The translations under genes and the position numbers were made by a program. The notes under the pieces are model-generated. The model was not told where the DNA came from. It worked only from the letters and a program-made list of their open reading frames with translations, and did not search any database. A DNA stretch of 64,000 nucleotides from CAYLSV01 sp964386435 (GTDB taxonomy: Bacteria > Planctomycetota > Phycisphaerae > Tepidisphaerales > Tepidisphaeraceae), in the NCBI GenBank assembly GCA_964386435.1, contig CAYLSV010000003.1:1-64000 (forward strand), in the 5' to 3' direction. Positions 49,245 through 57,851 of this stretch are shown in pieces. The number at the start of each line of letters is the position of its first letter. Within the stretch, counting starts at the first letter, position 1.

Positions 49245-50192
49245 ATGGCACGCGCGAAGATCACCATCATCGGGGCCGGCAACGTTGGGGCGACGTGTGC
49301 CCACTGGGCCGCATCCAAGGAGCTGGGCGACATCGTCCTGCTCGACATCGCCGAGATCAACGGCGAGCCCAACACCATGCCCCAGGGCAAGGCGCTCGAC
49401 CTCTACGAGGCGTCGCCGGTCGAGGGCTTCGACTGCAAGATCACGGGAACGGCCGATTACGAGGAGACGTGCGGGAGCGACGTCATCATTCTGACGGCGG
49501 GGTTGCCGCGGAAGCCGGGGATGAGCCGGGATGATCTGATCGCGAAGAACACGGAGATCGTTAAGCATTGTGCCGAGCACGCGGCGAAGGAGTCGCCGAA
49601 CGCGACGATGATCGTGGTCAGCAACCCGCTGGACGCGATGGTGTACGTCGCCCACAAGGCCAGCGGGTTCGAGACGAACAAGGTCGTCGGACAGGCGGGC
49701 GTGCTGGACACGGCCCGGTATCGCAGCTTTTTGGCGGAGAAGATCGGGTGCAGCGTCGAGGACGTGCACGCCCTGCTGCTCGGTGGTCACGGCGACGACA
49801 TGGTGCCGCTGCCGCGGTACACGTTCGCCGGGGGCATTCCGGTGTCGCAGCTGTTGGATCAGGAGACGATCGATGCCTGCGTCGACCGGGCCCGCAAAGG
49901 CGGCGGCGAGATCGTCAAGCTGCTCAAGACCGGCAGTGCGTTCTACGCCCCGGCGGCCGCGAGCGTGCAGATGGCCGAGGCGATCATCAAGGACAAGAAG
50001 CGGATTTTGCCGTGTGCCGCCTACTGCGACAGCGAGTACGGCATCGGCGGCTACTTCGTCGGCGTGCCGTGCATCCTCGGAGCCGACGGCGTGGAGCGGG
50101 TCATCGAAATCGACCTCGACGAGACGGAGAAGGCCGCGTTCCAAGAGAGCATCGACCACGTGAAGGAACTGGTCGCCGCGGTGAAGATGTAA
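49245..50192 (+). CDS. mdh: Malate dehydrogenase (LDH-like type)
   Basis: 315 residues. It oxidises malate to oxaloacetate with NAD in the citric-acid cycle. The Rossmann motif is ITIIGAGNVGATCAHWAA, with Asp in VLLDIAEI indicating NAD use. TAGLPRKPGMSRDDLIAKN contains the substrate-specificity Arg that marks malate over lactate, VVSNPLDAMVYVAH is the next motif, VGQAGVLDTARYRSFLA contains the Asp-Arg pair and GGHGDDMVPLPRY the catalytic His. ATG 49245 gives the usual N-terminus; the open upstream frame is RAYT debris. Confidence 0.95.
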   Translation: MARAKITIIGAGNVGATCAHWAASKELGDIVLLDIAEINGEPNTMPQGKALDLYEASPVEGFDCKITGTADYEETCGSDVIILTAGLPRKPGMSRDDLIAKNTEIVKHCAEHAAKESPNATMIVVSNPLDAMVYVAHKASGFETNKVVGQAGVLDTARYRSFLAEKIGCSVEDVHALLLGGHGDDMVPLPRYTFAGGIPVSQLLDQETIDACVDRARKGGGEIVKLLKTGSAFYAPAAASVQMAEAIIKDKKRILPCAAYCDSEYGIGGYFVGVPCILGADGVERVIEIDLDETEKAAFQESIDHVKELVAAVKM

Positions 50193-50210
50193 AAAGCTGC
50201 GGAGCGTAAA

Positions 50211-50315
50211 GTAGCTGCGGACTGACAGCCCGCAGTGGCAACGGACGCGTCACCAGAACGGTCAGCGTCAGCAGTTCGTTTACGCAATTTCTGCGACCTG
50301 TCAGGTCGCAGCTAC
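50211..50315. repeat. REPIN-like palindrome downstream of mdh
   Basis: It begins GTAGCTGCGGACTGACAGCC and ends GACCTGTCAGGTCGCAGCTA plus C. The halves are separated by about 60 bases. Same family as 52410-52518. Confidence 0.8.
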
Positions 50316-50808
50316 GTCCGCGTTTCAACGTGCTGCACAGGTCGCAGTGGTGACGCCCGACGAGCTGGAGCAACGCAGAAGGGCGACGCGAATCGTCGAC
50401 GTGCCGGCGGCGGTGCTCGCGGCGATTTATGCGGGACGAACAGAGACGCGGAACTTGACTGAACAGCTCGCCGCCAACCTCCGGCTCGTGGCAGCGTCGG
50501 CGGGCATCGGCGCCAGCGGGATCGACCCAGCGGCAGGGTCGGTGGTTGAGCCGCACGTTCCACGCAGCACCGCCCGCACCGGCGGGCCCATTGCCGACCC
50601 CGCACGATGTCCGAGGGCATGCCCCACGTCCAAGTGGTCGGCTGCCAGCCGCCGTCCGGCTCCGGATCACCCGCGATCTGCTCGAACTGCCATCCTCAAA
50701 CGGCTCCCGGATCACTGCAAGGGACTTCGCCAGCTTTCTCAGACACTGCGGCTACACGCCACAGGCAGTTCAACGCCGCTCTCGCCCGCGGTTTGCACCA
50801 CTTTCGCC
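50316..50808. other. Intergenic region with possible gene remnant
   Basis: About 490 bases between the REPIN and the photolyase start. The frame from 50350 reads TPDELEQRRRATRIVDVPAA and VLAAIYAGRTETRNLTEQLA, which looks like genuine protein for about 60 residues, then becomes an Arg/Pro/Ser-rich shadow. It may be a 5' fragment of a lost gene whose family I do not recognise. The frame is continuous with the photolyase gene, but photolyases start at about the ATG 50809, so it is not treated as an N-terminal extension. Confidence 0.4.
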
Positions 50809-52398
50809 ATGCCCGCCGCCCCGCCCACCGTTTGGTTGTTTGAGGACCAGCTGTCGCCGACGTTGTTGAACTTGCGGGAGGCGCCGGCGGAGTCGCCGGT
50901 GTTCATGGTGGAGAGTCGGACGCACTGGTCGGACTGGCCGTTCCACAAGGTTCGGCTCGGTTTCCAGGCGGCGGCGATGCGGCACTTTGCGGACGAACTG
51001 CGGAACAGCGGGCGGGAGGTGGCGTACTACCCGCTCAAGAAGCGTGGGTACAAGGACTCGATCTCCGCGATCCGGGACCACGTCAAGAAGACCAAGAGCC
51101 GGGAGTTTTGGGTCACCCGGCCCAGTGAATGGCACAACCAGGCGTGGCTCGATTCGCTGCGGGAAAAGCTGGGCATCGCGATCCGGTACTTCCCCAACCG
51201 TTTGTTCCTCACCGACCGCGACCACTTCGCCAAGTGGGCCAGCGGGCGGAAGAAACTTATCATGGAAAACTACTACCGCCAAATGCGGCAGGACCATGAT
51301 CTACTGATGGACGGCAGCCAACCCGCCGGCGGGCAGTGGAACTTTGATAAGATGAACCGCAACCCGGCGAAGGGGAAGGATTTGCACTTCCCGCCGCCGC
51401 CAAGGTTTGAGCCGGACGATATCACGGCCGGGGCGCTGGCGGACATCGAGCATTACTTTCCCGACCATCCCGGCAGCACCGACGGCTTCGCCCTGCCGGT
51501 GAAACGGGAGGACGCCCACGCAGCGTTGATGGACTTCATCAAGAACCGATTGCCGCTGTTCGGTGACTACGAGGACGCGATGCTCAGCGGGCAGCGGGTA
51601 ATGTACCACTCGCTGATCTCGCCGGTCCTCAATGCCGGCCTCGTCGCCCCGCTCGCCGCGGCGAAGGCGGCCGTCAAGGCGTACGAAAGGGGCGATGCAC
51701 CGATCAACGCCGTCGAGGGGTTCGTCCGCCAGATCATCGGCTGGCGGGAGTTCGTCTACGGCATTTACTGGCAATTCATGCCCGAGTACCGCAGCCGCAA
51801 CCAACGCGGCGACAAGGCGAAACTCCCCGACTTCTTCTGGACCGGCGACACCGACATGAACTGCCTGCGGGAGAGCCTGGGCGCGGTGGTCGAGGACGCC
51901 TACAGCCACCACATCCAGCGGCTGATGGTCATCTGCAACTTCGCAACCCTCGCCGGCCTGGAGCCGCAGCAGGTGAACGATTGGTTCTACAGCATGTACG
52001 TCGATTCGTGGGACTGGGTCGTCACCCCCAACGTCGTCGGCATGGCGATGAACAGCGACCACGACACCATCGCCACCAAACCCTACGTCAGCAGCGCGAA
52101 CTACATCGACAAGATGAGCGATTACTGCGGCGACTGTCGCTACAACCCCAAAGAACGCGTTGGCGACGATGCCTGCCCGTTCAACTATCTCTACTGGACG
52201 TTCCTGGAAGAGGGCCGGGAGAAATATGACAAGAATCCTCGCATGCGCATGGTCACGAAAAACCTCGACCGCTTCGGCGACCAGACGATGACGCAGATGC
52301 GCGATCAAAAGCAGCAATTCGTCAAGCTGACGCTGAAGTCGAGCAAGAAGTACGCGGCATGGAACGTGCCCAAGGGCCGTGCGGAGGCGGAGGGGTGA
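50809..52398 (+). CDS. Fe-S bacterial cryptochrome/photolyase
   Basis: 529 residues. The N-terminal alpha/beta domain reads PPTVWLFEDQLSPTLLNLRE and the C-terminal FAD domain contains GQRVMYHSLISPVLNAGLVA and VEGFVRQIIGWREFVYGIYW. The [4Fe-4S] ligands can be placed: one Cys in ICNFATLAG and two in YCGDCRYNPK, then ACPFNYLYW. This is the FeS-BCP/PhrB-type (6-4) photolyase group, which repairs (6-4) photoproducts with light. Length is normal. It carries no recognisable promoter in the REPIN-rich upstream DNA; the nearest upstream gene is mdh. Confidence 0.93.
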   Translation: MPAAPPTVWLFEDQLSPTLLNLREAPAESPVFMVESRTHWSDWPFHKVRLGFQAAAMRHFADELRNSGREVAYYPLKKRGYKDSISAIRDHVKKTKSREFWVTRPSEWHNQAWLDSLREKLGIAIRYFPNRLFLTDRDHFAKWASGRKKLIMENYYRQMRQDHDLLMDGSQPAGGQWNFDKMNRNPAKGKDLHFPPPPRFEPDDITAGALADIEHYFPDHPGSTDGFALPVKREDAHAALMDFIKNRLPLFGDYEDAMLSGQRVMYHSLISPVLNAGLVAPLAAAKAAVKAYERGDAPINAVEGFVRQIIGWREFVYGIYWQFMPEYRSRNQRGDKAKLPDFFWTGDTDMNCLRESLGAVVEDAYSHHIQRLMVICNFATLAGLEPQQVNDWFYSMYVDSWDWVVTPNVVGMAMNSDHDTIATKPYVSSANYIDKMSDYCGDCRYNPKERVGDDACPFNYLYWTFLEEGREKYDKNPRMRMVTKNLDRFGDQTMTQMRDQKQQFVKLTLKSSKKYAAWNVPKGRAEAEG

Positions 52399-52409
52399 AG
52401 ATCGCGGTC

Positions 52410-52518
52410 GTAGCTGCGGGCTGACAGCCCGCAGTGGCGGGTCGCGAAGATCAGAGATTCACGCGATCGTTGTATCATCGCCGGACGCATCTACTGCGGG
52501 CTGTCAGCCCGCAGCTAC
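52410..52518. repeat. REPIN-like palindrome downstream of the photolyase gene
   Basis: GTAGCTGCGGGCTGACAGCC and CGCAGT on the left; TACTGCGGGCTGTCAGCCCG and CAGCTAC on the right. It starts 11 bases after the photolyase stop and fills the spacer up to the exonuclease start. Confidence 0.85.
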
Positions 52519-52547
52519 GGTCTCCTGCCCCGCCTACCGTACGGTTG

Positions 52548-53540
52548 ATGTTCAGATGGGACGGCGACTTGCGGGCGGAGCCGCCGGGCTTGTGGATGGA
52601 CTCGCGGGAGCCGCGGGCGGAATGCTTCGTGTCGCACGGACACGCCGACCATCTGGGGTTTCATGAACACGCCCTGTGCACCGAGGTGACGGCGGCAATC
52701 GCCGCGCATCGGGTCGGCCTGGAGAACGCCACGCACCTGAGGTTCGGCGAGCCCTTTGCCTTCGATGCCGACACCAAGCTCACCGTCCACCCCGCCGGCC
52801 ACGTGCTCGGCAGCGCGATGCTCCACGTCGAGCGGCCCGAGGGGTCGCTGCTCTACACCGGCGACTACAAACTGCGCAAAAGCCACACCGTCGAGACGGC
52901 CGACCCGCCGCGGGCCGACGTGCTGCTGATGGAGAGCACCTACGGCAAGCCCGAGTTCGTGTTCCCGCCCGCCGAGCAGATCGAGGCCGATCTGCTCACG
53001 CTCGTCGACAAGGCGTTCCGGGAGAATCGCCAGCCGATCGTCTACGGCTATTCCCTCGGCAAGGCCCAGGAGGCGATCCACATGTTGACCCGCGCCGGTC
53101 ACATGGTCACCCAGCACGGGGCCGTCGCCACCCTCAGCGACCTCTACGAAAAGTTTGGCCAAAACGTCGGCCCCCGCCGCCGCTACCAACGCGAAGACTT
53201 CCACGGCAACAAAGCCCTCGACCTCCGCGAGCGCGGCGTCCTCGTCGCCCCGCCCCAGGCCGCCAAGGGCGCGTTCACCAAGAGCTTCAAGAACCCCCTC
53301 CGCATCATGCTCAGCGGTTGGGGCCTGCTGCCGGGGGCGACCTACCGCTACCAAGTCGACAGCGTCCTGCCCCTCAGTGATCACGCCGACTTCGCCGATT
53401 TGATCGAGACGGCTGAACGGGTGCAGCCCAAGAAGATCTACACCCACCACGGCTTCAAGGAGTTCCCCGACGAACTGCGCAAACGAGGCTGGGACGCGAG
53501 CTTGGCGAGGCCGCCCCAGCAGATGGAGCTGTTCGGTTAA
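52548..53540 (+). CDS. Metallo-beta-lactamase-fold exonuclease (CPSF/ligase-associated type)
   Basis: 330 residues. The zinc site HGHADH is at about residue 30 (FVSHGHADHLGFHEHALC), with further ligands in HPAGHVLGSAMLHVE (H), TGDYK (D) and the late LSDHADFADLI (H). The end has KIYTHHGFKEFPDELRKRGW. This is the beta-CASP-like group of exonucleases that is often adjacent to ATP-dependent DNA ligase (ligase-associated DNA exonuclease); no ligase is here. It probably trims DNA or RNA 3' ends. The ATG 52548 follows the REPIN. Confidence 0.85.
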   Translation: MFRWDGDLRAEPPGLWMDSREPRAECFVSHGHADHLGFHEHALCTEVTAAIAAHRVGLENATHLRFGEPFAFDADTKLTVHPAGHVLGSAMLHVERPEGSLLYTGDYKLRKSHTVETADPPRADVLLMESTYGKPEFVFPPAEQIEADLLTLVDKAFRENRQPIVYGYSLGKAQEAIHMLTRAGHMVTQHGAVATLSDLYEKFGQNVGPRRRYQREDFHGNKALDLRERGVLVAPPQAAKGAFTKSFKNPLRIMLSGWGLLPGATYRYQVDSVLPLSDHADFADLIETAERVQPKKIYTHHGFKEFPDELRKRGWDASLARPPQQMELFG

Positions 53541-53563
53541 GTCACCGTGTGCTCTCGGTGACG

Positions 53564-53642
53564 GTAGCCGCAGCACCACGTGCTGCAGGTCGGGGTTCAG
53601 CGGCGTGACAGACCGAACCTGCGGCACGTGGTGCCGCGGCTA
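53564..53642. repeat. REPIN-like palindrome, GTAGCCGC variant
   Basis: GTAGCCGCAGCACCACGTGC and TGCAGGTCGG pair with CCGAACCTGCGGCACGTGGT and GCCGCGGCTA. Same layout as the GTAGCTGCG family but with a diverged stem. Confidence 0.75.
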
Positions 53643-53694
53643 TTGCACTCGAACCTTCTCGGTAAAGCTGCTGCGACTTCTGAGCGGGGTGCGT

Positions 53695-55827
53695 ATGTTC
53701 ATCGCCATGTTCAAGCCTGTTCTTGCGTTGTCGTTGGCCGCTTCTCTCACGCTTGCCCAGACTGCCGCGGGGCAGGCGACGCGGCCGGCGGATGAGCTGA
53801 TTCCGCGGGCGGCGCTCTTTGGCAACCCGGACCGGGCGGCGGTGCGGATCTCGCCGGACGGGACGAAGCTGGGATTCGTCGCGCCGCTGGACGGGGTGCT
53901 GAACGTGTTTGTCGGGCCGGTCGATGATCCGGACGCCGCCGAGCCGATCACGCGGAGCACCGACCGGCCGATCACGAACTGGTCGTTCGCCTACGACGGG
54001 AAGCACGCCATCTACGCCCAGGATGTCGGCGGCGACGAGAACAACACGATCTTCGCCGTCGACCTCGAGACCGGCGAGAAGCGGCCGCTGACGCCCAACG
54101 CCGAGGTGAAGGACGTCGCCGACGCCGTGCAAACCGAGGGCCGGGTCGCCGGGCGGATTCAGGCGACCAGCAGCGAGAAGCCGGGCAGCATCCTCGTCGG
54201 CATCAACGACCGCGACCCGCGGTTCCACGACGTCTACGAGGTCGACCTCGCCACGGGTGAGCGGACCCTCGTCGCCGAGAACCCCGGCATGGTCGGCCAG
54301 GACATCTTCGCCGGCTTCGCCACGGACGACGAGTACAACGTCCGCTACGCCAGCGTCATCACCAACGACGGCGGCGCGAAAATGTACGCCTGGAACAGCG
54401 ACACCAAGGAGATCGGCGATGAGGTGATCGATATTCCCGCCGACGATATTTTGACGACCAGCCCGCAGGGTTTCGCCCCGGACAACCAGAAGATGTTCGT
54501 CGTCGACAGCCGCGAGCGGGACAAGAGCGCCGCCTACCTCTGGAACCCCGAGACCGGCGAGAAGACGCTGCTCGCCGAGGACGAGCGGGCCGACGTGCTG
54601 GGCGTCATCACCCACCCCAAGACCCGCGAGGCCCAAGCGGCCGTCAGCAACTACCTCAAGAACGATTACCAATACCTCGACGACGACTTCGAAGCCGGCA
54701 TGGCGACGCTGCGGGAGGAGATCGGCGACGGCGAGATCGAGATCACCAGCCGCACCCTCGACGACCGCACCTGGCTCGTCGCCCACGTCGTCAGCGACGG
54801 CCCGGTGAAGTACCACCTCTTCGACCGCGACGCCGGCAGCGTTGAGTATTTGTTCAGCAACCGCAGCGCGCTGGAAGATCTGGACCTTGCGCAGATGCAC
54901 CCGACGGTGATTGAGGCCCGCGACGGTTTGGGCCTCGTCAGCTATCTGACGGTGCCGGGGGCGGTGGAAACTTCGATGAAGTCGGCCGAGTTCGAGGGCA
55001 CCGGCTTCGAGTACGCCGTGCCGAGCGAGCCGCTGCCCATGGTGCTGTACGTCCACGGCGGGCCGTGGGCGCGTGATTCCTACGGCTACAACCCGATCCA
55101 CCAGTGGCTGGCCGACCGCGGGTACGCCGTGTTGAGCGTCAACTACCGCGGCAGCACCGGCTTCGGCAAGGGGTTCATCAACGCCAGCAACATGGAGTGG
55201 GGCGGCAAGATGCACGACGATTTGATCGACGCCGTCGAGTGGGCCGTCGAGGAAGGCATCGCCGACCCGGACAAGGTCGCCATCATGGGCGGCAGCTACG
55301 GCGGCTACGCCACGCTCGTCGGCGTCACGTTCACGCCCGACCAGTTCGCCGCCGGCGTCAGCATCGTCGGGCCGAGCAACCTCGTGACGCTCATGCAGAG
55401 CATCCCGCCCTACTGGGTCGCTGGCAAGAAGCTGTGGCAAACCCGTGTCGGCGACGTCGATACCGAGGAAGGCCGCGAGTTCCTGCTCAGCCGCAGCCCG
55501 ATCAGCCGGGTTGACCAGATCCGCGTGCCGCTGCTCATCGGCCAGGGCGGCAACGACCCGCGGGTCAAGCAGGCCGAGAGTGACCAGATCGTCGAGGCGA
55601 TGCAAAGCAAGGACATCCCCGTCACCTACGCACTCTACCCCGACGAAGGCCACGGCTTCGCCCGCCCGGAGAACCGCCTGTCGTTCTACGGCATCACCGA
55701 GGCCTTCCTCGCCCAACACCTTGGCGGCAGCTACAGCCCGCTGACGGTCGAAGACTTCGAAGGCAGCAGCGTCCAAGTCCCCGCCGGCACCGAAGGCGTT
55801 CCCGGCCTTGAGTCCGTGATGAAGTAG
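53695..55827 (+). CDS. Exported S9 family peptidase (prolyl oligopeptidase/acylaminoacyl-peptidase type)
   Basis: 710 residues. Signal peptide: MFIAMFKPVLALSLAASLTL, AQTAAGQA. A seven-bladed propeller (about 40-430) begins RISPDGTKLGFVAPLDGVLN and has DLETGEKRPLT-type strands. The C-terminal alpha/beta-hydrolase holds the catalytic Ser in IMGGSYGGYATLVG, Asp in GQGGNDPRVKQ and His in YPDEGHGFARPENR. It cleaves short peptides in the periplasm. ATG 53695 or 53707 would both give a signal peptide; 53695 has GAGCGGGG just upstream. Confidence 0.94.
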   Translation: MFIAMFKPVLALSLAASLTLAQTAAGQATRPADELIPRAALFGNPDRAAVRISPDGTKLGFVAPLDGVLNVFVGPVDDPDAAEPITRSTDRPITNWSFAYDGKHAIYAQDVGGDENNTIFAVDLETGEKRPLTPNAEVKDVADAVQTEGRVAGRIQATSSEKPGSILVGINDRDPRFHDVYEVDLATGERTLVAENPGMVGQDIFAGFATDDEYNVRYASVITNDGGAKMYAWNSDTKEIGDEVIDIPADDILTTSPQGFAPDNQKMFVVDSRERDKSAAYLWNPETGEKTLLAEDERADVLGVITHPKTREAQAAVSNYLKNDYQYLDDDFEAGMATLREEIGDGEIEITSRTLDDRTWLVAHVVSDGPVKYHLFDRDAGSVEYLFSNRSALEDLDLAQMHPTVIEARDGLGLVSYLTVPGAVETSMKSAEFEGTGFEYAVPSEPLPMVLYVHGGPWARDSYGYNPIHQWLADRGYAVLSVNYRGSTGFGKGFINASNMEWGGKMHDDLIDAVEWAVEEGIADPDKVAIMGGSYGGYATLVGVTFTPDQFAAGVSIVGPSNLVTLMQSIPPYWVAGKKLWQTRVGDVDTEEGREFLLSRSPISRVDQIRVPLLIGQGGNDPRVKQAESDQIVEAMQSKDIPVTYALYPDEGHGFARPENRLSFYGITEAFLAQHLGGSYSPLTVEDFEGSSVQVPAGTEGVPGLESVMK

Positions 55828-55851
55828 CCCGCCAACCGACGCACGACAAAC

Positions 55852-55883
55852 CAGCCGCCGCGACGCTCAAGTCGCGGCGGCTG
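55852..55883. terminator. Bidirectional hairpin terminator
   Basis: CAGCCGCCGCGAC and GTCGCGGCGGCTG form a perfect 13-bp stem around GCTCAA, followed by TTTCGTC. It lies between the convergent S9 peptidase and the small gene at 55867, overlapping the latter's last codons. Confidence 0.85.
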
Positions 55884-56166
55884 TTTCGTCGTCTCCCGAA
55901 GCCGGTGGCGGCTGAACGGGCGTTTCGTCAAAGCCGTGTTGCAAATCGTCAAGAAACTCAATGGCAATCACGTGCAACAGCGACACGTAGATCGGCGTGC
56001 CTGTTGCCTGCCCGTCCGGCCGTGGCGTGTGGACGAGGATTGTCGTCCGCAGCACCCGTGCCATCTCCGGGTGGCGGACGTCATACACGTGCCCGGCCGA
56101 CAGAATCAGGCGGAATGGGCGAAACCCCTGCGGCGAGATCAACTGCCGAAAGTCGCCGGTGACCAT
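55867..56166 (-). CDS. Small hypothetical protein, paralogue of its neighbour
   Basis: 99 residues. The core ISPQGFRPFRLILSAGHVYD then VRHPEMARVLRTTILVH resembles a planctomycete family of about 80-100 residues with an (F/L)-x-P-F-R-(L/I)-x-L-x-x-G then V-x-H-P-(E/D) pattern. A final L.VIAIEFLD strand follows. Its C-terminus crosses a terminator hairpin. It overlaps by one base with the paralogue at 56166, which precedes it on this strand. Function unknown. Confidence 0.7.
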   Translation of the reverse strand: MVTGDFRQLISPQGFRPFRLILSAGHVYDVRHPEMARVLRTTILVHTPRPDGQATGTPIYVSLLHVIAIEFLDDLQHGFDETPVQPPPASGDDETAAAT

Positions 56167-56417
56167 CAGATGTGCTCCTCAACGAGCGCGGCATCTTCCG
56201 CATACTCAAGCCGCTCGACATCGGCCCGCGGAAACTCCCACGACTCGTCAGTAAGTTCGCCCTGCTCATCAACCTTCGTCACGCCGACCCAAGACCCCGG
56301 CGTCGCGATATCGGCCGGATGCGTTACCGGCACCTCCGCGCCGTTCTTGAGGATCAGCTTGAACGGCCGAAACGGGTTGTTGTACATCGCCTCGATGATC
56401 TTCGCTTGCTCGATCAT
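56166..56417 (-). CDS. Small hypothetical protein, paralogue of its neighbour
   Basis: 83 residues. NNPFRPFKLILKNGAEVPVT followed by HPADIATPG is the same framework as its downstream neighbour (GFRPFRLILSAGHVYDVRHP), so the two are tandem duplicates. It ends with FPRADVERLEYAEDAALVEE. No catalytic residues or membrane segment. The ATG 56417 follows ATTGATCCATG on the minus strand. Function unknown. Confidence 0.7.
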   Translation of the reverse strand: MIEQAKIIEAMYNNPFRPFKLILKNGAEVPVTHPADIATPGSWVGVTKVDEQGELTDESWEFPRADVERLEYAEDAALVEEHI

Positions 56418-56681
56418 GGATCAATGGTAGCCGACGCGAGGTCAGCTCACCGCTCTGACGGCACCGGAACCTCCACAGGCCAGCAGCTGGTTTCGGTGGG
56501 GCCGTCGCTCTTCGTCTTCGTGCCGACGGGCGTGTCGAAGCCGCAATTCACCGGGTCTTGACTATCGAGCGGGTTGAGGTGTGGCATGCCGAACATGCGG
56601 GCGTCGGCGATGTCGCCCGCCCCGCTGCTCCCCGGCAACGTCGTCGACCAGCACGGCACAGCCGACAACGGCGTGTCTAAA

Positions 56682-57851
56682 TCACCCTTCGCGCCCGATG
56701 CCCGGTCGAAGCAAGTGGTCGGCGGCTTGCTCCAACTCGGGCAGGGCTTGGGCGGCACGTTGCAAGCGGGCGGCGTGGATCGGGTCGCGCCAGCCTTCGA
56801 GGCGGGTGGGATCGGGTGGGCGGAGGCCGCCGAGGGCGCCCTCGGTCATGCCGTCGCGGGGGGTGGGTTGGTCGTGGTATTGGTCGAACGGCTTGAGGAC
56901 GGGCCAGCCGACGAAGTGTTGCAAACGGGTCTGGACCGCGGGCAAATCGGTGATGAGCTGGGCGTACGGGAGCACGAGCACGTCGGCGTCGGCTTCGTGG
57001 CGGCGGACCGTGGCGTAGGTGCGTTGCCAACGGGCGAACGACACGTAGTAGCCGCGGCTGGCGGGGTAGGCGTGGTGTCGGCTGGTGAGCACGGCCCGCG
57101 GATCACGCGTGGTGAGAATGAACTTCACGTCGGCCCGGCGACGGCCGTAGTGCGCGCGGATCACGTCGATCGCCAGCACGTCGTCGGGGTACTTGCTCAG
57201 CAGAAACGGCTGGTGGCACACCGTCTCGGTGGCCGCCGCGAGCGCAGGGACTTCGACGCCAAAGGTGCGGGTTTGGCCGACGCAGGTTTCGCAGATGAGC
57301 TGCAGCAGCGTCGAGCCGGAGCGGGGGAAGCCGCAGATGACGACGTGAGTCCGCAGCGGCGTGGTGCCGGGGACGAGACCAGTGTCGATCGCTCGGCGGG
57401 CGAGCCGCTTGGCAAGGCGGATCGCCGGCTCGACTCGGCCGCGCCGGGGCGGCGGCGGGTCGGCGATGGCTGCTTCGTAATCCGCCTCGCCGGTTGCCGT
57501 GGGGCAGCCGAGCGACGCGGCGGCGGCCTTGACCTCGGCGGCCATCGGCTGGTCTGGGTAGAGGTGCACCACGTCCGGCTCGAACCGGCGGATCAAACTG
57601 ACCATCTCCGCCCGCACCTGCTTCGCCGATGGCCGACCGACGTCGGCCGGCACGGCATGGATCTGGTAGCCGGGGCCCCACCCCTCCTCGCCCTCGCCCG
57701 GCGAATCAGTTGGCGGGGGCGCGGGAACGGCGACGATCGCGTCAATGCCGCGGCGGCGTTGATCGAGCACGCGGTCACGCAACGCGAGCGTTGCCGGGTC
57801 CGTGGCCGGCCAGCCGGTGTGCGGGGCGTGGAGGACGCGGTCGATTGTCAT
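56682..57851 (-). CDS. Sulfotransferase with GT4-like N-terminal region
   Basis: 389 residues. The N-terminal about 140 residues look like part of a glycosyltransferase-4 N-domain (VLHAPHTGWPATDPATLALR; SLIRRFEPDVVHLYPDQPMA). The rest is a sulfotransferase: THVVICGFPRSGSTLLQLIC is the 5'-phosphosulfate loop for PAPS, KFILTTRDPRAVLTSRHH the 3'-phosphate site (R-D-P-R), and YYVSFARWQRTY follows. It transfers sulfate to a saccharide or protein. The start overlaps the stop of the 2-epimerase gene (ATGA), so the two are coupled, pointing to a sulfated surface polysaccharide. Confidence 0.85.
   Translation of the reverse strand: MTIDRVLHAPHTGWPATDPATLALRDRVLDQRRRGIDAIVAVPAPPPTDSPGEGEEGWGPGYQIHAVPADVGRPSAKQVRAEMVSLIRRFEPDVVHLYPDQPMAAEVKAAAASLGCPTATGEADYEAAIADPPPPRRGRVEPAIRLAKRLARRAIDTGLVPGTTPLRTHVVICGFPRSGSTLLQLICETCVGQTRTFGVEVPALAAATETVCHQPFLLSKYPDDVLAIDVIRAHYGRRRADVKFILTTRDPRAVLTSRHHAYPASRGYYVSFARWQRTYATVRRHEADADVLVLPYAQLITDLPAVQTRLQHFVGWPVLKPFDQYHDQPTPRDGMTEGALGGLRPPDPTRLEGWRDPIHAARLQRAAQALPELEQAADHLLRPGIGREG

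Noticed and set aside
50347..50808. N-terminal extension of the photolyase
   Set aside because: In frame, but photolyases of this group begin near ATG 50809, and most of the extension has shadow-like composition; kept as a possible remnant only.
56447..56758. 103-codon minus-strand frame upstream of the terminator region of the sulfotransferase
   Set aside because: It overlaps the sulfotransferase 3' end and shows no recognisable domain or ribosome site. The part around DARMFGMPHLNPLDSQDP looks somewhat protein-like, so a small gene cannot be excluded.
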